A stretch of 7,594 bases of DNA from JBOGWY01 sp050694015. GTDB lineage: Bacteria; Actinomycetota; CADDZG01; WHSQ01. The DNA is taken from positions 1-7,594 of the forward strand of contig JBOGWY010000268.1 in NCBI GenBank assembly GCA_050694015.1. The letters run 5' to 3'. Below, in pieces: positions 1 through 6,032 of the stretch. The translations under genes and the position numbers were made by a program. The notes beneath the pieces were generated by a model. That model made no database searches and was not told the origin of the DNA. It was given only the letters and a program-made list of their open reading frames with translations. Every line of letters starts with the position of its first letter. Positions within the stretch are counted from its first letter, which is position 1.

Positions 1-94
1 GCGATAGATCTCGCGTCGCGCAATCCGGCTCCATCTCCTTCGTCGAAGTGTGCGCGAAGAGCAAGTCGCTCTTCGTGTGACGAAGGAGGAGTCG
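1..94 (+). other. Non-coding leader upstream of the DUF4331 gene
   Basis: No gene is supported here. An in-frame GTG at 50 would extend the DUF4331 protein by 15 residues, but it has no Shine-Dalgarno sequence and gives a charged N-terminus ahead of the signal peptide. The stretch is better read as a 5' untranslated leader dominated by the hairpin at 35-88. Any promoter would lie at or before the left edge. The GATAGAT near position 3 is a weak -10-like string and not enough to call one. Confidence 0.5.
35..88 (+). promoter_or_regulatory. Long leader hairpin that masks the SD of the DUF4331 gene
   Basis: Two nested inverted repeats are visible. The outer arms CTCCTTCGTC (35-44) and GACGAAGGAG (79-88) are perfect 10-bp complements. 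The inner arms at 53-62 and 68-77 pair over 10 bp with one G-U and leave a 5-nt loop (63-67). An 8-nt bulge (45-52) lies on the 5' side and a single base (78) on the 3' side. The outer 3' arm contains most of the AAGGAGGA Shine-Dalgarno (83-90) of the gene starting at 95, so folding would block ribosome entry. This suggests translational control, for example by temperature, a ligand or a protein. No known riboswitch or thermometer family is recognised. Confidence 0.55.
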
Positions 95-1495
95 ATGGAA
101 GGTCTCGCAACGATACGGAGAGCATCGATCGCGACGATCGCGCTCGCGATCGGGCTCGTCATCGCGATGTCGATGACGCTGTTCGCACCACAGCAGGGAA
201 AAGCATCGAGTCACCGCGAGGCGCCGCTCACGGCGGCAGACCCGCAGGTGGATCAGACGGACCTCTACGCGTTCGTGAGCCCCGACGATCCGTCGACGGT
301 CACGTTCGTCAGCAACTGGATCCCGTTCGAGGAGCCTGCGGGCGGCCCGAACTTCTATCCATTCGCTCCCGGCGTCCGCTACGACATCAACATCTCAAAC
401 GATGCCGACGCGGGCCCCGAGCTGATCTACCGGTGGGTGTTCCGTAACCATTACCGGAACCCGAACACGTTCCTCTACAACACCGGCCAGGTCACGTCGC
501 TCGACGATCCGGATCTGAACTTCTACCAGACCTACGATCTCACTCGGGTCGTCGTCGGTCGCTCCAGTCGCACGATCGTCAACGATGCCATCGTCGCTCC
601 GAGTGACGTCGGCGCCGTGTCGATGCCCGACTACGCGGCATTGCGCGACGAGGCCATCGTCCCCGCCGGTGAGGGAGCCACGTCTTTCGCAGGCCAGACG
701 AACGATCCGTTCTTCCTCGACCTGCGCGTCTTCGATCTGCTGTACGGGACCGATCTCTCGGAGGTCGGCGACGACACGCTGGCCGGTTTCAACACGAACA
801 CGATGGTGTTGCAGGTACCGAAGAACGAATTGGCCAAGGGCCGCGATGCCACGACGAACCCGATCGTGGGTATCTGGAACACCGCATCCCGGCGCAGCAC
901 GCGCATCCAGATGGCGGATGGGAGCCAGCGCTTCGAGGGGCGTTGGGTGCAGCTGTCCCGTCTCGGCATGCCGCTCGTTAACGAGGTTGTCGTTCCCGTC
1001 GGTCTGAAGGATTACTTCAACTCCTCCAAGCCGAAGAAGGACGAGCAGTTCCTCGGTGCGGTTCAGGATCCCGAGCTGCCACACCTGATGGAAGCCGTCT
1101 ACGGCATCCCGGCCCCCGACTCGAGCGCGACCGATCCCGGCATCCAGCGCGCCGATCTGATCCAGGTGTTCCTCACCGGTGTCGAAGGTCTCAACCAACC
1201 GACCGGTGTCGAGCCTGCGGAGATGCTGCGTCTGAATATGAGCATCCCGCCGTGCGAGGCGGACTGTCCGACACACTCACGTCTCGGTGTCATCGGCGGC
1301 GACCTCGCCGGGTTCCCCAACGGCCGGCGTCTGGCCGACGACATCATCGACATCTCGCTACAGGTCGTCGAGGGCGAGCTCCTCGGCAATGCGAACGACC
1401 TGGGTGACGGTGTCGACGCCGACGAAGCAGGTTTCTCTGCCTCGTTCCCGTACGTCGCGCTGCCGAGCCGCGGGTCCGACCCGCAGCCGCACTAG
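95..1495 (+). CDS. Exported DUF4331-family protein
   Basis: The ATG at 95 is preferred because AAGGAGGA (83-90) lies 4 nt upstream; the product is 466 residues. Residues 8-31 are Arg-Arg followed by a hydrophobic segment, consistent with a Sec-type signal peptide or membrane anchor. Processing is likely near residue 37, just before SSHREAP (38-44). That motif, the following DP..DQTDLYAF (49-60), the GRWVQLSRLGMPLVNEV stretch (282-298) and the FPNGRRLADDIIDI stretch (407-420) are hallmarks of DUF4331. The family's biochemical role is not established. Cys387 and Cys391 (CEADC) could form a disulfide outside the cell. The protein is full length for the family and shows no sign of decay. The TPR gene follows in the same direction after a stem-loop. 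Family assignment is secure; function is unknown. Confidence 0.92.
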   Translation: MEGLATIRRASIATIALAIGLVIAMSMTLFAPQQGKASSHREAPLTAADPQVDQTDLYAFVSPDDPSTVTFVSNWIPFEEPAGGPNFYPFAPGVRYDINISNDADAGPELIYRWVFRNHYRNPNTFLYNTGQVTSLDDPDLNFYQTYDLTRVVVGRSSRTIVNDAIVAPSDVGAVSMPDYAALRDEAIVPAGEGATSFAGQTNDPFFLDLRVFDLLYGTDLSEVGDDTLAGFNTNTMVLQVPKNELAKGRDATTNPIVGIWNTASRRSTRIQMADGSQRFEGRWVQLSRLGMPLVNEVVVPVGLKDYFNSSKPKKDEQFLGAVQDPELPHLMEAVYGIPAPDSSATDPGIQRADLIQVFLTGVEGLNQPTGVEPAEMLRLNMSIPPCEADCPTHSRLGVIGGDLAGFPNGRRLADDIIDISLQVVEGELLGNANDLGDGVDADEAGFSASFPYVALPSRGSDPQPH

Positions 1496-1504
1496 CGATG
1501 TAGC

Positions 1505-1537
1505 GAAGGGCCCCGCTCTCCGAGAGCGGGGCCCTTC
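1505..1537 (+). terminator. Strong stem-loop between the DUF4331 and TPR genes
   Basis: The arms GAAGGGCCCCGCTCT (1505-1519) and AGAGCGGGGCCCTTC (1523-1537) are perfect 15-bp complements around a 3-nt CCG loop, starting 9 nt after the DUF4331 stop. No T-tract follows (ATCCATCG), so it is not a canonical intrinsic terminator. U-less hairpin terminators have been proposed in actinobacteria. Alternatively it may stabilise the 3' end of the upstream message or only partly attenuate readthrough into the TPR gene, whose start is 20 nt downstream. Confidence 0.65.
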
Positions 1538-1557
1538 ATCCATCGAAAGGATCGATC

Positions 1558-2658
1558 GTGAAGCTCCGCTTCGTCACTCTTGTCACGGCCATCGTCGCCG
1601 CCTCGTTGGTCGCCGGCGCCGTAGCGCCGTTCGGTGCGAGTGACACGCGCCGTCCTCTCAAGCGGGCCGAGAGGAGAGCGCAGTCGCTGGCGGTCGACGC
1701 GCTGGGATTGATCCAGTTGTCGCGGGACGAAGCCGAGCCGTCCTACCTGCCGGTCGCACGTCGGCGTCTCGAGCGGTCCCTGATTCTTCAACCGGAAGAC
1801 AATTTCGCAGCGTTCGTCGGCATGGCGTCATTGTCGAACGCGTCGCACGACTTCTCGTCGTCGGTTACGTGGGCACGGCGGGCGATACGAGTCAATCCCT
1901 ACAACGCGTCGCCCTACGGCCTCCTCGGCGACGCGCTCTTCGAGCTCGGAAGGACGCGGCGCTCAGATGTCGCGTACCAGAAGATGATCGACCGTCGCCC
2001 CGACGTCGCGTCCTACGTCCGCGCGTCTTACTCGGCGCAATCGCACCGTCGGTGGGGCGCAGCTCTGCGAGCGATGAGCCTGGCGATCCAGGCGGCACCG
2101 CCTCTCGGCGAGCAGGCCGCGTGGTTACGCCATCAGCGAGGCGACATCTACGCCACCCTCGGCCGCTACGGGCGCGCGCTACGTGAGAACAGGATCGGGC
2201 AGCGGCTCGCTCCCGGCTACATACCGCCGACCGTCGGTGCGGCCGAGGCGCTGATCAAGCTCGGCCGTCTCGAGGAGGCGGTTCCGATCATGGAACGTGC
2301 CGTCGAAGAACTACCGGCCGTCGAATACCTCGTCACGCTGGGCAACGCGTACCGCAAGCTCGGCCGCGACAGACTTGCTCGCACGGTTTACGACCGTGCC
2401 GCGGTGCGACTGGCGCACTACCGCCGCAACGGGGTGCTGCCGGACGTCGACTTCATCCTCTTCTATGCGCATCGCGGTTACCGGTTGCGCAAAGGCCTCG
2501 AGGAGGCCCATGCTGTGTTCGCGGATCGGCCCACGGCCGCGGCGGCGAACGCGTTGGCATGGATGCTTCACGCGAACAGTCGGGATCGTGCAGCCGCGCG
2601 CTACGCGCGGATCGCGGTGGCCGGAGGCTCTCGCGGCGCGCGCAGGTTGCTCGACTAG
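1558..2658 (+). CDS. Exported tetratricopeptide-repeat protein
   Basis: The GTG start at 1558 has GAAAGGA (1545-1551) 6 nt upstream; the product is 366 residues. Residues 5-27 are hydrophobic after a short basic start, giving a signal peptide or N-terminal anchor, so the repeats probably act outside the membrane. Helical 34-residue TPR units are recognisable from about residue 83 to 287 (for example NPYNASPYGLLGDALFELGR near 113-132 and YLVTLGNAYRKLGRDRLART near 257-276), with a further unit near 326-356. TPRs are protein-protein interaction scaffolds; no catalytic domain is seen. It lies 62 bp after the DUF4331 gene on the same strand, which suggests a functional link, perhaps the TPR protein binding or assembling the DUF4331 protein. 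That link is inference. Its stop overlaps that of the convergent gene. Confidence 0.85.
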   Translation: MKLRFVTLVTAIVAASLVAGAVAPFGASDTRRPLKRAERRAQSLAVDALGLIQLSRDEAEPSYLPVARRRLERSLILQPEDNFAAFVGMASLSNASHDFSSSVTWARRAIRVNPYNASPYGLLGDALFELGRTRRSDVAYQKMIDRRPDVASYVRASYSAQSHRRWGAALRAMSLAIQAAPPLGEQAAWLRHQRGDIYATLGRYGRALRENRIGQRLAPGYIPPTVGAAEALIKLGRLEEAVPIMERAVEELPAVEYLVTLGNAYRKLGRDRLARTVYDRAAVRLAHYRRNGVLPDVDFILFYAHRGYRLRKGLEEAHAVFADRPTAAAANALAWMLHANSRDRAAARYARIAVAGGSRGARRLLD

Positions 2659-3692
2659 ATCAGCAGCTCGTCGACCTCATTATCATCGTCGCGCTCGTCG
2701 TCGCCGAGATCGTCAAGGTCGACGCCGTCATCGTCGTCATCGCCACCGCCGGGGCCCGAGTTGTCGCCCCCACCTCCATCGCGGCCTTCGTCGACGTCGG
2801 GCAGGTCGTCATCATCGTCGCCTCCACCGCCGGGACCGGAGTTGTCCTCGGCGACCCCGTCACCCGAACCCGGCCCCGAGTTGCTTCCGCTGCGGTCGTC
2901 GTCATCGCCGCCGCCCGGCCCGGAATTGTCATCGTCGGCATCTCCGTCACCCGAACCCGGCCCCGAGTTGTCGTCGTCACCGTCACCGGGGCCGGAATTG
3001 TCATCGTCGTCGCCTCCGCTGCCACTGCCGGAGTTGCTCCCGCTGCGGTCGTCGTCACCGCCCGACGATCCCGGGCCGGAGTTGTCGTCGCCCTCACCCC
3101 GGTCGTTGCCGGGCTGCGCAACCAAACCGATCACGTCGACGGCGCGGGATTCCAGACCCTCTATCTCGCCCTCTCGCGTTGCGAGCTCGGTCCCGGTGAG
3201 CTCGTCGAGGAGATCTATCGCGGGGCCGAGCTCCTCGAGCGCCCGGACCGCGAGCCGCAGGGAGGTGCCGGGGCTCTCCACGAGGGACTGCTCGGCCTCG
3301 CTTACGAGGCTTGTGGCTTCACCGATGCGCGCGTCGATCTCCTCGAGCGCGGATTGAGCGAGCCCGACGCTGCCGAGTGCCTTGCGGACCGGATACAGGC
3401 TGTCGCCCGGCAGAGCGGTGCGTCCACCCAGGTACGCGAGTAGGACCAGCGCGAGGAAGGCCACCGCCGGCACGAAAAGGCGCAGCGGATTCAGGCGGTG
3501 ATGACGCGTTCCCACCCCCGACACGAACATCGCGCGCTCGCGGCTCGCGCTGGGGATGTCGAAGTCGAACGCGCCGCGGAGCTCGGACGCCGTCGCGAGG
3601 AGGCCGTCGGGTTCCCCGTGGCCGGTCTCGCCGGCGAGCGCGCGATCGAGCGCTCGAGCTTGTCGCCTGGTGACGGTGTCGTCAGTCTTCAT
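2655..3692 (-). CDS. DUF5667-like single-pass membrane protein with acidic repeat tail, partner of the ECF sigma factor
   Basis: The ATG at 3692 has AAGGA 5 nt upstream and overlaps the end of the sigma gene by 11 bp, implying translational coupling. The 345-residue product has a cytoplasmic part of about 70 residues, one membrane helix (about 71-89), then LPGDSLYPVRKAL (94-106) leading into a helical segment to about 185. This is the pattern of DUF5667, which in actinobacteria often follows ECF sigma genes. From about 195 to the end it is Asp/Gly/Ser/Asn-rich, with six DNSGPG units and two RSGSNSG(S/P)G units. It contains no Cys and no zinc-binding HxxxCxxC anti-sigma motif, so an anti-sigma role rests on position only. 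The tail should be extracytoplasmic and strongly anionic, suggesting cation or envelope binding. DUF5667 recognition is from memory of the motif, not a profile search. Confidence 0.75.
   Translation of the reverse strand: MKTDDTVTRRQARALDRALAGETGHGEPDGLLATASELRGAFDFDIPSASRERAMFVSGVGTRHHRLNPLRLFVPAVAFLALVLLAYLGGRTALPGDSLYPVRKALGSVGLAQSALEEIDARIGEATSLVSEAEQSLVESPGTSLRLAVRALEELGPAIDLLDELTGTELATREGEIEGLESRAVDVIGLVAQPGNDRGEGDDNSGPGSSGGDDDRSGSNSGSGSGGDDDDNSGPGDGDDDNSGPGSGDGDADDDNSGPGGGDDDDRSGSNSGPGSGDGVAEDNSGPGGGGDDDDDLPDVDEGRDGGGGDNSGPGGGDDDDDGVDLDDLGDDERDDDNEVDELLI
2748..3086 (-). repeat. In-frame degenerate repeats encoding DNSGPG and RSGSNSG units
   Basis: This stretch encodes residues 203-315 of the DUF5667-like protein. 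DNSGPG occurs at residues 203, 231, 241, 255, 283 and 310, and RSGSNSG(S/P)G at 216 and 267, separated by Gly/Asp linkers of uneven length. Codons vary between copies (GAC/GAT, TCC/TCG, GGC/GGG), so the peptide repeat is kept despite synonymous drift. This argues for selection on the protein rather than recent DNA slippage alone. Confidence 0.8.
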
Positions 3693-4239
3693 CTACGTCC
3701 TTCTTGATCCTGTTCCTCAGGTTCCTCAGGGCACGGAACTGCAGCTGACGGACCGCGTTCGCGTTCCGCTTAGTAACGCGTGCGACCGCCTGGGTGTCCA
3801 GGCCCCCGGCGAAGCGGAGCAGGACGACCTCGCGCTGGTCCTCGGGCAGGGCATCGATCAGATCGATGATCGCGGCCGCGTTGTCTCCCGTGATGACGAG
3901 GTCTTCCGGGGTCAGTTCTTCCGCGAGCAGGTCCCGAGTCGTCATCTCGTCGGTCACCTCTTCCCTTCCCGAGCTCCTATAGAGATCGACCACGAGGTTC
4001 GAGGCGATGCGGAACAGCCATGCCTCGAAGCCCGCTCCTTTCCATTTGAATCGATCCAGCCTGCTGAGAGCCCGGGCGAATGTCTCGGAAGCGATGTCCT
4101 CGGCGTCCTGATGACTCCGGAGTTTGCCGAAGGCGTACCGGTACACCCGGGGGTAGTAGTGATCGAAGAGAAGGGCAGCGGAGTTCTCGTCCCCTCGCGC
4201 CGCACGGCGCACCTCTTGCCTAAGATCCTCGATCGCCAC
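3682..4239 (-). CDS. ECF-type RNA polymerase sigma factor
   Basis: The 185-residue protein has the two-domain layout of an ECF sigma factor. Region 2 spans about residues 24-90, with DAEDIASETFARAL (45-58) for core binding and -10 recognition and WLFRIASNLVVDLYR (74-88). Region 4 spans about 123-176, with LPEDQREVVLLRF (131-143) followed by a helix-turn-helix (about 148-170) for the -35 element. No region 1 or region 3 is present, and there is no extra C-terminal domain. The start is a GTG at 4239 with AGAAGG about 7 nt upstream; an overlapping ATG at 4241 is out of frame. It overlaps the downstream membrane-protein gene by 11 bp, the usual arrangement of a sigma factor with its membrane regulator. 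Likely targets include its own promoter and perhaps the divergent acidic-protein gene, but this is inferred from position. The ECF subgroup is not assigned. Confidence 0.93.
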   Translation of the reverse strand: MAIEDLRQEVRRAARGDENSAALLFDHYYPRVYRYAFGKLRSHQDAEDIASETFARALSRLDRFKWKGAGFEAWLFRIASNLVVDLYRSSGREEVTDEMTTRDLLAEELTPEDLVITGDNAAAIIDLIDALPEDQREVVLLRFAGGLDTQAVARVTKRNANAVRQLQFRALRNLRNRIKKDVDED

Positions 4240-4261
4240 ATCTCACCCTTCTAACGGGGGC

Positions 4262-4329
4262 ACCTACGCCGCGTTACGCGGCAACCACGGAAAGTGTCTC
4301 CGACCATCGCCGCGTAACGCGGCGACCGC
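4262..4329. promoter_or_regulatory. Pair of near-perfect palindromes, candidate operator
   Basis: GCCGCGTTACGCGGC (4268-4282) and GCCGCGTAACGCGGC (4309-4323) each have 7-bp inverted arms around a single central base, and each is the exact reverse complement of the other. Similarity extends outward as a direct repeat: ACCnnC before each copy and (A/G)ACC(A/G)C after it, so 4262-4288 and 4303-4329 match at 22 of 27 positions. Centre-to-centre spacing is 41 bp, close to four helical turns, which would place two bound dimers on one face of the DNA. They lie between the divergent ECF sigma and acidic-protein genes and could serve both. The sites could also pair with each other as a 15-bp stem with a 26-nt loop. 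Confidence 0.6.
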
Positions 4330-4388
4330 AAGCCCGTTGGAACCATCGATGCCTGGTAGCCAAGGTGCCACGAGGAGGGAGCTACATC
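4330..4388 (+). promoter_or_regulatory. Leader of the acidic-protein gene with possible ECF -35 and clear SD
   Basis: GGAAC (4339-4343, inside TTGGAACC) resembles the -35 element used by many ECF sigma factors, but no convincing -10 follows at 16-17 bp, so a promoter call is weak. The same stretch forms an imperfect inverted repeat: TTGG/CCAA (4337-4340 with 4360-4363) and ACC/GGT (4342-4344 with 4355-4357). GGAGGG (4374-4379), 9 nt before the ATG at 4389, is a strong SD and fixes that start over the upstream in-frame GTG at 4365. Confidence 0.3.
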
Positions 4389-4871
4389 ATGAGCAGTTCA
4401 GAGAGATCCGGTCTCCGCCTACGGAACGTGTTCCTCGCTTGTTTCGTTGTGGTCTTCGCTCTGGCAGGGCTCGCCGCGGCCGTGGCGAGCCCCGGCAGCG
4501 GCGACTCCGATGATGATGACGTCGAAGTCTCCGCGACGGCCACCCCTACGCCTTCCCCCACGGGCACTGCAGAAGACGACGATCGCGACGACGGCGACGA
4601 GGTCGAGGATCGTCACGACGGCCGCGACGACGATGACGAGGCCGACGACGATGACGAGGCCGACGACGACGGTGACGAGGACCGTCACGGATCGAACAGC
4701 GGTCCGAGCGCGAACTCAGGCCCGAGCGACAACAGCGGACCCGGTAACGCCGATGACGACGATCAGGGCGAGGATCGCGACGACGACGATGATGACGACG
4801 ATGATGATGACGACGACGAAGACGACGAAGACGACGAAGATCGCTCCGGCTCGAACTCCGGGAGCGGCTAG
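4389..4871 (+). CDS. Small exported or membrane-anchored Asp-rich acidic protein
   Basis: The product is 160 residues; no characterised family is recognised. A basic N-terminus (R6, R10, R12) precedes a hydrophobic helix (about 13-33) ending AAAVASPGSG, which could be a signal peptide cleaved near VAS or an uncleaved anchor. A short Thr/Pro/Ser linker follows (TATPTPSPTGT, 50-60). The rest is overwhelmingly Asp with some Glu, including 13 consecutive Asp (131-143). DNSGPG (114-119) and a C-terminal RSGSNSGSG (152-160) match motifs in the tail of the DUF5667-like protein encoded on the opposite strand of the same locus. This implies a shared role or a duplicated segment. A polyanionic exterior protein could bind Ca2+ or other cations, or basic surface molecules; this is inference. 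Likely disordered. Confidence 0.75.
   Translation: MSSSERSGLRLRNVFLACFVVVFALAGLAAAVASPGSGDSDDDDVEVSATATPTPSPTGTAEDDDRDDGDEVEDRHDGRDDDDEADDDDEADDDGDEDRHGSNSGPSANSGPSDNSGPGNADDDDQGEDRDDDDDDDDDDDDDEDDEDDEDRSGSNSGSG
4779..4841 (+). repeat. GAY/GAA trinucleotide tract coding an acidic run
   Basis: Twenty-one consecutive codons are GAC, GAT or GAA, encoding 13 Asp and then Glu-Asp-Asp units. The mixture of GAC and GAT interrupts a pure repeat, but GACGAAGAC units recur in tandem near 4815-4838. Slippage here in steps of 3 would change tract length without a frameshift, so length polymorphism between strains is plausible. Confidence 0.7.
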
Positions 4872-4876
4872 CCGCT
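4863..4876. terminator. Short palindrome over the acidic-protein stop codon
   Basis: AGCGGCTAGCCGCT is a perfect 14-bp palindrome with the TAG stop at its centre, able to form a 5-bp stem with a CTAG loop. It sits in the 30-bp gap between convergent genes (acidic protein and citrate synthase), where a bidirectional terminator would be expected. The stem is short and no T-tract follows, so this is a weak call. An alternative stem pairs 4872-4878 with 4882-4888, including one G-U. Confidence 0.25.
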
Positions 4877-4901
4877 AACTCTTAGTGGGCTCGAAGGTGA
4901 G

Positions 4902-6032
4902 TCAGCGTTTGGAGAGGGGGATCCACTCGCGTGCGGGCGGCCCGACGTAGGCGTGGTCGGGGCGGATCAGGCGGTTGTCGGCGTACTGCTCCCGAGCGTG
5001 AGCCGTCCATCCCGACACGCGGCTGCACGCGAACACGGGCGTGAAGAGATCGGTCGGGATCTGTAGGTAGCCGTACACCGACGCGGCGAAGAAGTCCACG
5101 TTGGGATAGATGCCCTTTTCGTCCATGACGGCCCTCTCGATCTCGGCCGAGATCTCGTAGTTGGAGCCGTCGCCGGTCTTCTCCGCCAGCTCCTTCGCCA
5201 TACGGCGAAGGTGCGTGGCGCGGGGGTCTTCGGTCCGGTAGACGCGGTGCCCGAAGCCCATGACCTTCTCCTTGTTGCGCAACTTGTTGATCGTGTAGTC
5301 GCGCGCCTTGTCCTTGCCGCCCTCGGCGCGGATCTCCTTGATCATGCGCATCACCTGCTCGTTGGCCCCGCCGTGCAGCGGCCCCTTGAGGGCCGCGATC
5401 GCGGCCGTGATCGCCGAGTGGATGTCGGACAGGGTCGCGGCACAGACACGGGCCGCGAACGTCGACGCGTTCATCGTGTGGTCGGCGTGCAATGTGAGGC
5501 AGATGTCGAAGATGCGCGCCGACTCATCGTCGGCCTTATCGCCTTTGAGCATGTAGAGGAAGTTCGCGGCCTGCGAAAGGCTCTCGTCCGGCGGGATCAA
5601 CTGCTCGCCCTTCCTCAGGCGGTCGTAGTAAGCCACCATCGTCGGGAGCACCGCGCACAGCCGTACCGCCTTGCGATAGTTCGCCTCCTCGGACGTGTCC
5701 CAGCCGTCGGGATCGTGAGCCGACGAGACCGAGACGTCCGTCCGCAGCATCGACATCGGGGCGCTGTGCTCGGCGAGGTGATCAAGGAGCGCCCGCGCTA
5801 GGTCGTTCGGCTCGCGCTCGCGACCGATCTGATCTTTCAGCTCGTCGAGTTGCTTCGCGTTCGGGAGTTCGAGGTGGTGGAGGAGATAGATCGTCTCTTC
5901 GAATGTGGCGTTGGTGGCGAGGTCGTGGATGTCGTAACCGACGTAGGACAGGATGCCTTTCTTGCCGTCGATGTCCGAGATCGCGGTCTCCGCCGCGACG
6001 ACGCCTTCGAGGCCTTTACCGGGCGCTGCCAT
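4902..6032 (-). CDS. gltA: Citrate synthase
   Basis: This enzyme condenses oxaloacetate with acetyl-CoA to citrate at the entry of the TCA cycle, in the cytoplasm. The 376-residue length fits the short dimeric type found in Gram-positives and archaea rather than the longer hexameric type of E. coli. The catalytic triad is visible: His220 in GPLHGGANE, His262 in GFGHRVY and Asp313 in PNVDF. Arg338 in CSRVSGW is a likely substrate-binding residue. LHADHTMNAS (181-190) is also typical. The ATG at 6032 is the only early start; AAAGGA lies about 13 nt upstream, a loose spacing. The close homologue 2-methylcitrate synthase cannot be excluded by motif alone, but the divergent icd-mdh pair favours the TCA enzyme. 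No prp-type genes are nearby. Confidence 0.93.
   Translation of the reverse strand: MAAPGKGLEGVVAAETAISDIDGKKGILSYVGYDIHDLATNATFEETIYLLHHLELPNAKQLDELKDQIGREREPNDLARALLDHLAEHSAPMSMLRTDVSVSSAHDPDGWDTSEEANYRKAVRLCAVLPTMVAYYDRLRKGEQLIPPDESLSQAANFLYMLKGDKADDESARIFDICLTLHADHTMNASTFAARVCAATLSDIHSAITAAIAALKGPLHGGANEQVMRMIKEIRAEGGKDKARDYTINKLRNKEKVMGFGHRVYRTEDPRATHLRRMAKELAEKTGDGSNYEISAEIERAVMDEKGIYPNVDFFAASVYGYLQIPTDLFTPVFACSRVSGWTAHAREQYADNRLIRPDHAYVGPPAREWIPLSKR

Noticed and set aside
50..94. GTG at 50 as the start of the DUF4331 gene
   Set aside because: It has no upstream SD, adds 15 charged residues before the signal peptide, and would place the strong SD at 83-90 inside the coding sequence.
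395..1276. 293-residue open frame on the - strand
   Set aside because: It lies entirely within the DUF4331 gene, has no homologous motif, and reflects the GC-rich codon structure of the sense strand.
2748..3086. CRISPR-like array of regular repeats
   Set aside because: The repeats are short, degenerate and unevenly spaced, are in frame with a coding sequence, and have no unique spacers of constant length.
2748..3086. RTX-type calcium-binding nonapeptides
   Set aside because: The units lack the GGxGxDxUx pattern with a hydrophobic residue every nine positions; they are DNSGPG units with variable linkers.
2559..3443. Long open frames on the + strand (also 2297-3199) opposite the DUF5667-like gene
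   Set aside because: They give Val/Ala/Ile- or Arg/His-rich low-complexity translations that mirror the Asp/Gly repeats on the other strand, and they have no SD or domain. The - strand frame has a start with SD, a membrane helix and a recognisable LPGDSLYPV motif.
4337..4363. Full ECF promoter upstream of the acidic-protein gene
   Set aside because: Only the GGAAC -35-like element is present; no CGTC- or GTC-type -10 stands at 16-17 bp, so it is noted only as a weak possibility.
5211..5801. 196-residue open frame on the + strand
   Set aside because: It is antisense to citrate synthase, where all catalytic motifs are read on the - strand.
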